In this document: piece after piece, positions 1 to 11,956 of the stretch | Layout: each line of letters starts with the position of its first letter | Position numbering within the stretch: the first letter of the stretch is position 1 | Source: Hydrogenophaga sp. | GTDB lineage: Bacteria > Pseudomonadota > Gammaproteobacteria > Burkholderiales > Burkholderiaceae_C | Reading direction: 5' to 3' | Assembly: GCA_030696525.1 (NCBI GenBank) | Contig: JAUYSB010000106.1 | Coordinates: 1-36,921, forward strand | Length of the DNA stretch: 36,921 bases | The notes under the pieces: generated by a model | Databases searched by the model: none | What the model saw: the letters and a program-made list of their open reading frames with translations, nothing else | What the model was told of the DNA's origin: nothing | Translations under genes and position numbers: made by a program

Positions 1-3220
<3,220 letters not shown>

Positions 3221-3221
<1 letters not shown>

Positions 3222-3790
3222 TGGGTGGCCTGCCCCACGGCGCAGAAGCGCCCTCCGGCTGGGTCACGCGCTGGGCCCAGCTGCTGGCACCAGGCGCACG
3301 CGTGCTGGACGTGGCCTGCGGCGCCGGCCGCCACACGCGCTGGCTGACGGCCCGGGGCCACAGGCTCACCGCCGTGGACCGCAATGCCGAGGCATTGAAC
3401 GGCCTGGAGGCGGTCGCACGCGTGCTGTGCGCCGACATTGAAAACGGCCCCTGGCCCCTGCCTGGCGAGCGCTTCGACGCGGTGGTGGTGACCAACTACC
3501 TCTGGCGCCCGCTGTGGCCCACGCTGCTGGACAGCCTGGCCCCGGGCGGCGTGCTGCTGTACGAAACCTTTGCCCACGGCAACGCCAGCGTGGGCAAGCC
3601 GTCGCGTCCCGACTTCCTGCTGCAACCGGGTGAGCTGTTGTTGCGCTGTCAGGGCTTGCGCGTGGTCGGCTACGAAGACGGCTTCTGCACCGCACCCGAC
3701 CGCTTTGTGCAACGCATCTGCGCCGTGCGCGAGGCGGCACCGGCGGGCGAAACGCCCCCCCGTCATCCCCTGCCCGAGCCCGCCCGGTGA
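3221..3790 (+). CDS. Class I SAM-dependent methyltransferase
   Basis: This 189-residue Rossmann-fold methyltransferase carries the SAM-binding motif I VLDVACGAGRHTRWL near the N-terminus, the acidic end of strand beta-2 (TAVDRN) and the post-motif DAVVVTNYLWRP, as in small cytosolic methyltransferases of the UbiE/TehB-like type. The acceptor is unknown. The chosen ATG at 3221 overlaps the stop of the preceding 42-residue gene (TGATG); an upstream in-frame extension would run back through the MFS gene and is not plausible. The gene ends 70 bases before the dapA ATG and probably shares the transcript of the MFS gene. Confidence 0.82.
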
Positions 3791-3806
3791 GGTGGCGGCC
3801 ACTGGG

Positions 3807-3812
3807 TAGAAT
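3807..3812 (+). promoter_or_regulatory. -10-like box (TAGAAT) upstream of dapA
   Basis: TAGAAT lies 48 bases before the dapA ATG, giving a predicted leader of about 40 bases. No good -35 was found at the expected spacing. The leader contains the short hairpin at 3821-3837. Confidence 0.4.
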
Positions 3813-3820
3813 GTCGCGAT

Positions 3821-3837
3821 GGCGCCCGACTGGCGCC
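3821..3837 (+). other. Short hairpin in the dapA leader
   Basis: GGCGCC, five bases, GGCGCC form a six-base-pair stem between the presumed transcription start and the dapA ATG. The half-sites are themselves palindromic. It may affect translation or be chance in GC-rich DNA; it is far too short for a lysine riboswitch. Confidence 0.25.
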
Positions 3838-3860
3838 GCTCTCTGATACGGATTCGAGTC

Positions 3861-4748
3861 ATGACCCCCATCACCGGCAGCATCGTCGCCCTCGTCACCC
3901 CCTTCCACCCCGACGGCAGCGTCGACTACCCCGCTCTGCGCAAGCTGATCGACTGGCACATCGCCGAGGGCACCGACTGCATCGGCGTGGTGGGCACCAC
4001 CGGCGAGTCGCCCACGGTGAACGTGGACGAACACTGCGAAATCATCCGCGTCTCGGTGGAACAGGCCAAGGGCCGCGTGCCCATCATGGCCGGCTGCGGT
4101 GCCAACTCCACCGCCGAAGCCATCGAGCTGGCCCGCTTCGCCAAGACGGTCGGTGCCGACTGCCAGCTGCAGGTCGTGCCCTACTACAACCGGCCCACGC
4201 AAGAGGGCCAGTATCAGCACTTCAAGGCCATCGCCGAAGCCGTGGGCGACCTGCCCATGGTGCTCTACAACGTGCCCGGCCGCAGCGTGGCCGACATGGC
4301 GCACGACACCGTGCTGCGCCTGGCGCGTGTGCCCGGCATCGTCGGCATCAAGGAAGCCACGGGCAACATCGAGCGCGCCCAGTGGCTGATCAAAGAGACG
4401 CCGGCCGAGTTCGCCGTGTATTCGGGCGACGACGCCACCGCCGTGGCACTGATGCTGTGTGGTGGCCAGGGCAACGTGAGCGTGACCGCCAACGTGGCGC
4501 CGCGCCTGATGCACGAGCTGTGTGTGGCCGCCATCGCCGGCGACCGCACGCGTGCCATGCAGATCCAGTTGCAGCTGCTGCCGGTGCACAAGCACCTGTT
4601 TGTGGAAGCCAACCCCATCCCGGTCAAGTGGGCCGTGGAACGTTTGGGCCTGTGTGGCGGCACCATGCGCCTGCCCATGACGCCGCTGTCGGCCGCCGCA
4701 CAGCCGGTGGTGGAACAAGCGCTGCGCGACGCCGGCCTGCTGGCCTGA
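3861..4748 (+). CDS. dapA: 4-hydroxy-tetrahydrodipicolinate synthase (DapA)
   Basis: DapA condenses pyruvate with aspartate semialdehyde, the first committed step to diaminopimelate and lysine. The protein is 295 residues, the normal length for the family. The Schiff-base lysine is Lys164 in GIKEAT. The catalytic triad is Thr47 in GTTGES, Tyr136 in LYNVPGR and Tyr109 in VPYYNRP, and Arg141 matches the residue that binds the substrate carboxylate. The start at 3861 (MTPITGS) is chosen because it aligns with the family N-terminus; the in-frame ATG at 3819 would add 14 atypical residues that overlap the leader hairpin. bamC follows after 43 bases, the usual dapA-bamC arrangement in proteobacteria. 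Confidence 0.96.
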   Translation: MTPITGSIVALVTPFHPDGSVDYPALRKLIDWHIAEGTDCIGVVGTTGESPTVNVDEHCEIIRVSVEQAKGRVPIMAGCGANSTAEAIELARFAKTVGADCQLQVVPYYNRPTQEGQYQHFKAIAEAVGDLPMVLYNVPGRSVADMAHDTVLRLARVPGIVGIKEATGNIERAQWLIKETPAEFAVYSGDDATAVALMLCGGQGNVSVTANVAPRLMHELCVAAIAGDRTRAMQIQLQLLPVHKHLFVEANPIPVKWAVERLGLCGGTMRLPMTPLSAAAQPVVEQALRDAGLLA

Positions 4749-4791
4749 GCGCGCCCGCCCCCTTTTGTTTTCTGCCATTTCTGGGTACACC

Positions 4792-5925
4792 ATGCCTGCA
4801 CGCCGCAACGCCTTTTCCCACCTCTCCCGCCCGACCGCCCGCCTGGGCGTGTTCGCCCTGGCCGCCCTGCTGGCCAGCGGCTGCAGCGTGCTGGAGACGG
4901 ACAAGATCGACTACAAAAGCGCCAAGCGTGCCTCCACCCTGGAAGTGCCGCCTGACCTGACCCAGATCAACCGCGAATCGCGCTACGTCATCCCGGGCGC
5001 CAGCGTCACCGCCAGCGGCTTCCAGACCACCCAGGCCACGGCCGCCACCACCGCCGGCACGTCGGTGGCCGCCGCCAGCCTGGGCGACGTGCGCATCGAG
5101 CGTTCGGGCTCGCAGCGCTGGCTGGTCATCAAACGCCCGGCCGACCAGCTGTGGCAGCCGGTGGTGGACTTCTGGCAGGAAAACGGTTTCCTGCTGACGC
5201 TTGACCAGCAGGCCCTGGGCATCATGGAAACCGACTGGGCCGAGAACCGCGCCAAACTGCCGCAGGACTTCATCCGCAGCTCGCTGGGCAAGGTCTTCGA
5301 CTCGCTCTACTCCACCGGCGAACGCGACCGTTTCCGCACCCGCCTGGAGCGCGGCGCCGACGGCAGCACCGAGATCTACATCAGCCACCGCGGCATGATC
5401 GAGGTCTTCTCCAGCGAGCGCAAAGACCAGACCATGTGGCAGCCGCGCCCGGCCGATCCGGAACTGGAAACCGAATTCCTGCGCCGCCTGATGGTCAAGC
5501 TCGGCGTGCCGCAGGAGGCTGCCAAGGCCCAGGCCGCCAGCGTCACCGTGCCCAGCGCTGCGCGCGCCACCACCGTCAACGGTGGCCCGGCGGTGGAGTT
5601 CGACGACAACTTCGACCGCGCCTGGCGCCGTGTTGGCCTGTCGCTGGACCGCACCGGCTTCACCGTGGAAGACCGCGACCGCGCGCAAGGCCTGTACTTT
5701 GTGCGTTATGTGGCACCCGATGCCAATTCGGGCAAGGAGCCCGGCTTCCTGGGCCGCCTGTTCGGCGCCGGCAAGCCGTCTGAAGCCACGCCGGTGCGCT
5801 ACCGCATCCTGGTGCGCAGTGCGGGCGACAAGACCACCGTCTCCGTGCTCGACGCCCAAGGCCAGCCCGACAAATCGGCCAACGCCCAGCGCATCACCCA
5901 GGTGCTGGTGGACGACCTGAAGTGA
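4792..5925 (+). CDS. bamC: Outer membrane protein assembly lipoprotein BamC
   Basis: BamC (formerly NlpB) is a lipoprotein subunit of the BAM complex that inserts beta-barrel proteins into the outer membrane. The 377-residue product has an N-terminal signal with lipobox LASGC (lipidated Cys31). This is followed by the extended linker with KIDYKS and LEVPPDLTQ that binds BamD in known BamC proteins. Two helix-grip domains follow, one around residues 100-230 and one from about 265 to the end. The start at 4792 gives a clean positively charged n-region (MPARRNAF); an in-frame ATG at 4765 is less likely. It is the last gene of the dapA-bamC unit, with a strong hairpin just after its stop. Confidence 0.92.
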   Translation: MPARRNAFSHLSRPTARLGVFALAALLASGCSVLETDKIDYKSAKRASTLEVPPDLTQINRESRYVIPGASVTASGFQTTQATAATTAGTSVAAASLGDVRIERSGSQRWLVIKRPADQLWQPVVDFWQENGFLLTLDQQALGIMETDWAENRAKLPQDFIRSSLGKVFDSLYSTGERDRFRTRLERGADGSTEIYISHRGMIEVFSSERKDQTMWQPRPADPELETEFLRRLMVKLGVPQEAAKAQAASVTVPSAARATTVNGGPAVEFDDNFDRAWRRVGLSLDRTGFTVEDRDRAQGLYFVRYVAPDANSGKEPGFLGRLFGAGKPSEATPVRYRILVRSAGDKTTVSVLDAQGQPDKSANAQRITQVLVDDLK

Positions 5926-5950
5926 GCCCGCGCTGAGGCGCTGCCACTGA

Positions 5951-5976
5951 CAAGGGCCACCCTCGGGTGGCCCTTG
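5951..5976 (+). terminator. Strong hairpin after bamC
   Basis: A perfect 11-base-pair stem (CAAGGGCCACC / GGTGGCCCTTG) closes a CTCG tetraloop 25 bases after the bamC stop. The downstream bases (GTCCGTCT) have only scattered T, so it is not a textbook intrinsic terminator. Its position and stability still make it the likely 3' end or stabiliser of the dapA-bamC transcript. Confidence 0.65.
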
Positions 5977-6017
5977 GTCCGTCTGGTGCGGCCTGCACCG
6001 CCGCGCGAAGTGCCGGG

Positions 6018-6035
6018 CTGTCACGAAATTGACAC
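6018..6035 (+). promoter_or_regulatory. Candidate PHO box upstream of the MCP operon
   Basis: CTGTCAC-gaaa-TTGACAC is two seven-base direct repeats with 11-base periodicity, matching the PhoB box pattern (CTGTCAY-N4-CTGTCAY) at 12 of 14 positions. Ten bases downstream is CATTCT (6046-6051), a weak -10 in the position used by PhoB-dependent promoters. The ATG of the chemoreceptor follows at 6080. Found by eye, not by matrix scoring. Confidence 0.5.
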
Positions 6036-6079
6036 CCGATTGCCTCATTCTCTGAGGCTTCGCATCTTCAAGCTTCCCC

Positions 6080-7669
6080 ATGCATTGGTTGCTCTCACTG
6101 CGCATCGGCGCGCGGCTCGCGCTCGCTTTCGGCGTCCTGCTGTTGCTGCTCGCCGCGCTGGCCGCCGCTGCCCTGGTTGGCACGCAGCGGCTGGCCACCA
6201 GCGGCGAGGTGCTCTACACCCAACGCACCTTGCCGCTGGTCCAGCTGGCACAGGTCGATTCGCTGCTCGGTCAGAGCCGCACGCTGGTGATGGACATGCT
6301 CATCGACCCTGGCTCCGCCAACGTCGAACGCCGCAGCAAGGCATTGCGCGCCAACGTCGAACAGGCCCGCGCCGCCTGGGCAAGCTACAGCGACGCCGAG
6401 CTGGCCCCGAACGAACAGACCCGGTCCCTGGTGCAAGCCTTCGAGCCGCTGCTGGCCGCCTACCTCGACAAAGGCCTGGCACCTGCCGCGCAGGCCGCAT
6501 CCGAAGGCCGCTACGACGACACCGTGGCCATCTACAGCGACCACATCGGCCCGCTGGCACCGCAGGTGGCCCAGGCCATGAGCGCCCTGACCGCCGCCGA
6601 AGTGGCGCTGGCGCAGACCGAGTTCGCGCAGGTGCAACAGGTGGCGCGCTCCACCCGCTGGCTGATGTGGGGCGGCGCGCTGCTGGCGCTGCTGCTGGGC
6701 GCCTGGCTGGCCTGGGCCATCACTCGCTCGGTGACGGTGCCGCTGCGCCAGGCGGTCGGTGTGGCTGGCGCCATCGCCCAGGGTGACCTGCGCGCGCCGC
6801 CCGCTCCGGTGGGTCGCGACGAATGCGCCGAACTGCAACACGCGCTGGGCCGCATGTGTGGCCAGCTCAGCGACGTGGTCGAGCAGGTGCGCCTGGGCAG
6901 CCACGGCGTGGCCCACGGCGCCGACGACGTCACTGCCGGCACCGGCGACCTGTCGCGGCGCACCGAACAACAGACAGCCAGCCTGGAGGAAACCAGCGCG
7001 GCGATGGAAGAACTCACCCGCATGGCCGACCACGGCCGGCACACCGCGCAACAGGCCAGCGCGCTGGCCCGCTCGGCCAGCGAAACCGCCAGCGCCGGCG
7101 GTGCGGCGGTGGCACAGGTGGTGGCTACCATGGCCGGCATACACGAGAGCTCGCGCCGCATCGGCGACATCATCGGTGTCATCGACGGCATCGCCTTCCA
7201 GACCAACATCCTGGCGCTCAACGCGGCGGTGGAAGCGGCCCGCGCTGGCGAACAGGGCCGGGGGTTTGCCGTGGTGGCGGGCGAGGTGCGAAACCTGGCG
7301 CAACGCAGTGCCCAGGCCGCGCGCGAGATCAAGACGCTGATCGGCGACAGCCTGAGCCAGGTGGCCAACGGCGCCACCCAGGTGCGCGAGGCCGGCGAAC
7401 GCGTCGGTGGCCTGGTGGCCCAGGTGGACGAGGTGCGCGGCCTCATCGATGTGCTGCACAACGCCAGCCAGCAGCAGAACCACGCGGTGCAACAGATCGC
7501 ACACAGCGTCGGCCTGATCGACCAGAACACGCAGTCCAACGCGGCGCTGGCCGAGCAAAGCGCCGCCTCGGCCGACAGCCTGCACCAGCAGGCGCAGCGC
7601 CTGATCGCGCTGGTGGCCATCTTCCGCACCCACCACCCGCCCCGGGCCCTGGCCCTGGGCCGGCACTGA
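6080..7669 (+). CDS. Methyl-accepting chemotaxis protein
   Basis: This 529-residue transmembrane chemoreceptor has TM1 at about residues 12-33, a periplasmic domain of about 160 residues (four-helix-bundle 4HB_MCP size), TM2 at about 194-214, a HAMP domain at about 215-267 and a long cytoplasmic coiled coil. The hairpin tip that contacts CheA/CheW is intact (GIAFQTNILALNAAVEAARA, followed by GRGFAVVAGEVR). No C-terminal NWETF-type CheR/CheB tether is present. The ligand is not known. The gene is 27 bases upstream of ppk2 and heads a co-directional set with a GGDEF-EAL protein and a PhnD-like binding protein. Because a PHO-box candidate precedes it, a role in phosphorus taxis is plausible but inferred. 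Confidence 0.9.
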   Translation: MHWLLSLRIGARLALAFGVLLLLLAALAAAALVGTQRLATSGEVLYTQRTLPLVQLAQVDSLLGQSRTLVMDMLIDPGSANVERRSKALRANVEQARAAWASYSDAELAPNEQTRSLVQAFEPLLAAYLDKGLAPAAQAASEGRYDDTVAIYSDHIGPLAPQVAQAMSALTAAEVALAQTEFAQVQQVARSTRWLMWGGALLALLLGAWLAWAITRSVTVPLRQAVGVAGAIAQGDLRAPPAPVGRDECAELQHALGRMCGQLSDVVEQVRLGSHGVAHGADDVTAGTGDLSRRTEQQTASLEETSAAMEELTRMADHGRHTAQQASALARSASETASAGGAAVAQVVATMAGIHESSRRIGDIIGVIDGIAFQTNILALNAAVEAARAGEQGRGFAVVAGEVRNLAQRSAQAAREIKTLIGDSLSQVANGATQVREAGERVGGLVAQVDEVRGLIDVLHNASQQQNHAVQQIAHSVGLIDQNTQSNAALAEQSAASADSLHQQAQRLIALVAIFRTHHPPRALALGRH

Positions 7670-7696
7670 ACACCCCACTTTGCAGAGGCCCTCGCC

Positions 7697-8611
7697 ATGA
7701 CCCACAACGAAGACCTGGTGCGCCGCATCGAGCGCGACCTGATCGACAGCTACGACGAAGAACTCGAACTCGAGATCGAGGACCGCAACCCGGACGCCGC
7801 CAGCCGCGCCCTGGGCGTGGGCGACACTGACGCCGACAAGTCCCAGCGCATGGCCTACTTCCGCGAGCTGTTCCGGCTGCAGGCCGAACTGGTCAAGCTG
7901 CAGGACTGGGTGGCCGCGAGCAAACAGAAGGTGGTGATCCTCTTCGAAGGGCGCGACGCGGCCGGCAAGGGCGGCGTCATCAAACGCATCACGCAGCGCC
8001 TGAACCCACGCGTGTGCCGCGTGGTGGCCCTGCCCGCGCCCAACGACCGCGAGCGCACGCAGTGGTACTTCCAGCGCTACGCCACCCACCTGCCGGCGGC
8101 CGGCGAGATGGTGCTGTTCGACCGCAGCTGGTACAACCGCGCCGGCGTCGAGCGGGTGATGGGCTTTTGCAGCGACGACGAGTACGAGGAATTTTTCCGC
8201 TCGGTGCCCGAGTTCGAACGCATGCTGGTGCGCTCGGGCATCAAGGTGCTCAAGTACTGGTTTTCCATCACCGACGACGAGCAGCACCTGCGCTTCCTGG
8301 GCCGCATCCACGACCCACTCAAGCAGTGGAAGCTCAGCCCCATGGACCTGGAATCGCGCCGCCGCTGGGAGGCCTACACCCGCGCCAAGGAAACCATGCT
8401 GGAGCGCACCCACATCGCTGAAGCGCCCTGGTGGGTGGTGCCGGCCGACGACAAGAAGAAGGCGCGCCTGAACTGCATCCACCACCTGCTGTCGCAATTC
8501 AACTACGAAGAAGTGCAGCGCCCCGAGGTGTTGCTGCCGGCCCGCGAACGCAACCCCGACTACCTGCGCCACCCGGTGCCCGCCGACATCATCGTGCCGG
8601 CGGTGTACTGA
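7697..8611 (+). CDS. ppk2: Polyphosphate kinase 2 family protein
   Basis: PPK2 enzymes transfer phosphate between polyphosphate and nucleotides, usually making NDP or NTP from polyP. The 304-residue single-domain protein has the Walker A motif EGRDAAGKGG (residues 84-93), the Walker B/lid-entry motif FDRSWYNRAGVERVMGF starting at residue 141 (Asp142), and the lysine/arginine-rich lid region. A single domain of about 300 residues fits class I PPK2; whether it prefers ADP, GDP or AMP cannot be read from the sequence. The N-terminus is acidic (EELELEIED), as in other class I members. It lies between the chemoreceptor (27-base gap) and the GGDEF-EAL gene (five-base gap), so co-transcription is likely. 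Confidence 0.9.
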   Translation: MTHNEDLVRRIERDLIDSYDEELELEIEDRNPDAASRALGVGDTDADKSQRMAYFRELFRLQAELVKLQDWVAASKQKVVILFEGRDAAGKGGVIKRITQRLNPRVCRVVALPAPNDRERTQWYFQRYATHLPAAGEMVLFDRSWYNRAGVERVMGFCSDDEYEEFFRSVPEFERMLVRSGIKVLKYWFSITDDEQHLRFLGRIHDPLKQWKLSPMDLESRRRWEAYTRAKETMLERTHIAEAPWWVVPADDKKKARLNCIHHLLSQFNYEEVQRPEVLLPARERNPDYLRHPVPADIIVPAVY

Positions 8612-8616
8612 CCCCG

Positions 8617-10992
8617 GTGCCATCGTTCCTACCGGACCTGTCGCCGGGCTCGCTCAACGCGCCCGGCGGCCACCTGGCCACGCTGTCGCGCCGCATTTCG
8701 CTGACCTGGGGCGGCATGGCGCTGGCCAGCGTGGCCCTGCTCGTCATTTGGGCCGCCACCTGGCAGCGCACGGAATCCGAGCGGCAACTGCTGGAATCTA
8801 ACGCGCTCGCACAGCAGCGCAGCGTGGCGGTGATCCTGTCCGAAAACCTGACCCAGGTGGTCGACCGTGGCCGCATGCTGGCACTGTCGGTGGACGACTG
8901 GTTTGACGGCCAGAGAACCGACACCGTGACGCGAACCGCCAGCCGGCTGACAAGCGATCAGGTGTTCCTGCGCGCAGCGCTGTACGACCGAGCGCTCAAC
9001 CTGCAGTTCCAGACGTCGCCTTCGCCGCACGGCATGCAGGATGCCGCGCCTTTGCAGGCGGCCGTCACCCGCCTGCAGCTTGCGCAAGGGCGGTCGGTGG
9101 AAGCCGTCATCGCCACGCCCGATGGCGGTGCCAACAGCTGGTCCCTGCCACTGCTGTATGCGGTGCCTGGCAGCGCCGGGGACACCGCAGGCTACCTGCT
9201 GTTGTACCTCGACTTGGGCTACCTGCTTCAGCAGTACCGCGATGTCGAACTGGGCGACACCGGCTCGATTCGACTGCTCGCGCCCGACAACACGGTGCTG
9301 GCCGAAGCGCGGGCCGCTGGCCTGCTCGAACGCACGCGTCTCGAGCGCTTCGAAGGCCTGGGCGGCGGCGACGCCAACGACGGTCACCGCGTGCTGGCCA
9401 CGGGCCACAGGGGAGAGGCCCAGTTCCACGCCTTCAAGCGGGCGCAGCACACCCCCTTCAAGGTGGTGGTCAGCCGCAGCGTGAGCGAGGTCATGGCCGA
9501 ACACGAACGCTTCAGCCTGCGTGTCTGGATCACCCTGGCACTGCTCTCGGCGGTGCTGCTGCTGGCGGCTTCGCTGCTGCTGCGAGGCCTGCGGCGGCAA
9601 CAGGCCCTGATCCAGGCGCTGAGCCGATCGGACCAGGAAAAGCATGCGCTCATCGTGCAGCTGGAAGAGGAAAAATCGCGTGCGCTCGCCCTGGCCTCAC
9701 AAGACCACCTGACGGGCTTGAACAACCGGCGCATGTTCAACCAGCTCGCAAGCAGCCACCTGGCGGCGGCGCGGCGCAGCCGCAAACACTACGCCCTGCT
9801 CTACCTGGACCTCGACCGTTTCAAGCCCATCAACGACAGCCTGGGCCACCACGTGGGCGACCTGCTGCTGCAGGAGGTCGCTGCCCGCCTTCAGAACCAG
9901 GTGCGCAGTGGCGACATTCTGGGTCGCCTCGGCGGAGACGAATTTGCGCTGCTGGTGACTGGCGTCGACGCCACGTCCGACGTGAGCGTGATCGCCACCA
10001 AACTGGTCACCGCGCTCAGCCAGCCCTACCCCGATCTCGACGGCCACGAGTTGCACATCACGCCCAGCATCGGGGTTGCCCTGTTTCCGCGCGACGGCCA
10101 CGATGTGACCAGCCTGATCCGCAGCGCGGACACCGCCATGTACCAGTCCAAACGGGCGGGTCGCGGTCGCTATTCCTACTACGACGCCAGCCTCAATCCG
10201 TCTGGTTCGCGGCGCTACGCACTGGAGCGCCAGCTGCCACGCGCCATCCAGGACGGCGAGCTGGTGCTGCACTTCCAGCCCAAGGTCCAGCTCAGCGACA
10301 TGCGGCTGGTCGGTCTGGAGGCGCTGGTGCGCTGGCAACACCCCGAGTTTGGCCTGGTCCATCCGGGCGAATTCATCGAACTGGCCGAGCAGGCTGGTCT
10401 GATCGGCGCACTGGGCGACTGGGTGATGTCGGCCTGTTGCGCGCAACAGGTGCGGTGGCGGGACGACGGACTGCCCCTGGTGCCGCTGGCCTTCAATGTG
10501 TCGCCGCAGCAGCTGCGCGACCCCAGCCTGCCGACCCGCATCGGCGCCTTGCTGCGGCAGCACCACCTGGCCGCGTCCGAGATCGAGATCGAAATCACCG
10601 AAAGCTCGCTGGTGGAGCCGATCGACATCGCGGCCAAAGTCTTGCGCGAGCTCGAACGCATGGGCGTGGGCATCGCTCTCGACGATTTCGGCAGTGGCTT
10701 CTCCAGCCTGGGCCAGATCCGCCAGTTGCCGATCGACAAGCTCAAGATCGACCGCTCCTTCATCAACGACCTGCGCAGCAGCGCCGACGTTGGCGTGATC
10801 GTGACGTCCATCATCACACTGGCCCACAACCTCGACATGCGCGTGGTGGCCGAAGGCGTGGAGCTGATGGACCAGCTGGTCTACCTCAAGACCGCCGGCT
10901 GCGACGAAGTCCAGGGCTATTTTCTGGGCCGTCCTCAGCCGGTCGAGGACACCTCACGGCTGCTGCTGCAGCGCCACATCCACCCGCAATGA
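8617..10992 (+). CDS. GGDEF-EAL cyclic-di-GMP turnover protein with periplasmic sensor
   Basis: The 791-residue inner-membrane protein has TM1 at about residues 32-49, a periplasmic sensor region of about 250 residues, TM2 at about 302-322, a short coiled coil, a GGDEF domain and an EAL domain. GGDEF is intact at 439-443 and is preceded five residues earlier by RSGD, the inhibitory I-site. The EAL motif is intact at 568-570, with the metal/catalytic signatures EIEITES, DDFGSGFSS, KIDRSF and EGVE also present. Both diguanylate cyclase and phosphodiesterase activity are therefore possible. The start is taken as GTG 8617, five bases after the ppk2 stop; the next ATG is at 8713 and would remove part of TM1. 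A PhnD-like binding protein follows after 13 bases. Confidence 0.9.
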   Translation: MPSFLPDLSPGSLNAPGGHLATLSRRISLTWGGMALASVALLVIWAATWQRTESERQLLESNALAQQRSVAVILSENLTQVVDRGRMLALSVDDWFDGQRTDTVTRTASRLTSDQVFLRAALYDRALNLQFQTSPSPHGMQDAAPLQAAVTRLQLAQGRSVEAVIATPDGGANSWSLPLLYAVPGSAGDTAGYLLLYLDLGYLLQQYRDVELGDTGSIRLLAPDNTVLAEARAAGLLERTRLERFEGLGGGDANDGHRVLATGHRGEAQFHAFKRAQHTPFKVVVSRSVSEVMAEHERFSLRVWITLALLSAVLLLAASLLLRGLRRQQALIQALSRSDQEKHALIVQLEEEKSRALALASQDHLTGLNNRRMFNQLASSHLAAARRSRKHYALLYLDLDRFKPINDSLGHHVGDLLLQEVAARLQNQVRSGDILGRLGGDEFALLVTGVDATSDVSVIATKLVTALSQPYPDLDGHELHITPSIGVALFPRDGHDVTSLIRSADTAMYQSKRAGRGRYSYYDASLNPSGSRRYALERQLPRAIQDGELVLHFQPKVQLSDMRLVGLEALVRWQHPEFGLVHPGEFIELAEQAGLIGALGDWVMSACCAQQVRWRDDGLPLVPLAFNVSPQQLRDPSLPTRIGALLRQHHLAASEIEIEITESSLVEPIDIAAKVLRELERMGVGIALDDFGSGFSSLGQIRQLPIDKLKIDRSFINDLRSSADVGVIVTSIITLAHNLDMRVVAEGVELMDQLVYLKTAGCDEVQGYFLGRPQPVEDTSRLLLQRHIHPQ

Positions 10993-11005
10993 CACGGGAG
11001 CCCAC

Positions 11006-11923
11006 ATGCCGAACCCGACACGACGTATGAGCACCAGCCGCCGACTCTGGCTGACGGGGCTGGCCAGCCTGCTGGCGTGTTCCGCCAGCTGGTCGGCCGT
11101 ATGCGACGACCCCACCAGCCTGCGCGTGGCGCTGATACCCAAATCCAGGGCACAGGAACAGCGCACCACGCTGTTGCCGCTGCTGCAAGCGCTTGGGCAA
11201 AGCACGCAGCGCCGCGTGGAGCTGACCCTTCCAAGCTCGTACAGCGCGGTCATTGAAGGGCTGCTGGGCGGCACCGTCGACGTCGCAGAACTGGGGCCCG
11301 CGTCCTACGCGATGCTGATGGAACGCGCACCGGCCGTCAGCGTTTTTGCCGCACTCTCCAGCGCAGACGGCACAGATCCCCAGCAACCCGCGCGCTACCA
11401 CGCCTTGCTGCTGACCAACGCGGACAGCGGGCTGGACACCTTGGCCAAACTCCAGGGCAAACGTGTGGGTCTGACCGATCCGGTGAGCACCTCGGGCGCC
11501 TTGTTGCCACGCGCGGGCGTTTTGCGCCTCACCGGCCAAGCGCTTGAATCGTATTTCGGCCAGGTGAGCTTTGCGGGGTCACACGACCGCGCGCTGGCCT
11601 CCCTGCGCAAAGGCCAGGTGGACGCGGCCTTCGTCTCCAGCACGCGGCTTGACGAAGCGGTTCGCGCAGGCGCACTCAAGCGCGAGGACGTGCGCGAGCT
11701 CTGGCGCTCACCCGCCGTCCCCACCAACCCCTACGTGGTGCGCAAGCGCCTGTGCCCCAAGCTGCAAGCCAGCGTGCGCGATGCCTTCCTCAAGCCCAGG
11801 CCCGGCTTCGAGGGCATGTACCGGCAACTCGGAACAGGCCCGTTCGTTCGCGCCGACGACGCGGACTACCAGGCCGTGCGCGAATTGCTGGGCGCTGCAG
11901 CCACCCAGCCAGCGCCGCGCTGA
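11006..11923 (+). CDS. PhnD-like phosphate/phosphonate-type periplasmic binding protein
   Basis: This 305-residue secreted binding protein belongs to the PhnD/phosphonate-binding family (PF12974 type). It has a signal peptide (LWLTGLASLLACSASWSA), the strand LRVALIPKS after it, a ligand loop region SSYSAVIEGLLGGTVDVAELGPASYAM, and the second-lobe signature GKRVGLTDPVSTSGALLPRAG. No permease or ATPase gene is adjacent, so it is an orphan. Its place 13 bases after a GGDEF-EAL gene suggests a periplasmic sensory subunit for that protein or for the chemoreceptor. The start at 11006 has a GGGAG ribosome-binding site; ATG 11027 is the alternative. Confidence 0.82.
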   Translation: MPNPTRRMSTSRRLWLTGLASLLACSASWSAVCDDPTSLRVALIPKSRAQEQRTTLLPLLQALGQSTQRRVELTLPSSYSAVIEGLLGGTVDVAELGPASYAMLMERAPAVSVFAALSSADGTDPQQPARYHALLLTNADSGLDTLAKLQGKRVGLTDPVSTSGALLPRAGVLRLTGQALESYFGQVSFAGSHDRALASLRKGQVDAAFVSSTRLDEAVRAGALKREDVRELWRSPAVPTNPYVVRKRLCPKLQASVRDAFLKPRPGFEGMYRQLGTGPFVRADDADYQAVRELLGAAATQPAPR

Positions 11924-11956
11924 GCCCTGCGACGGGCGAACCCGGCCGGCGCCAGC

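Noticed and set aside
4624-6198. Open frame of 524 codons on the minus strand
   Set aside because: It is antisense to dapA and bamC; no family features.
6095-8623. Open frame of 842 codons on the minus strand
   Set aside because: It is antisense to the chemoreceptor and ppk2, both with clear catalytic motifs.
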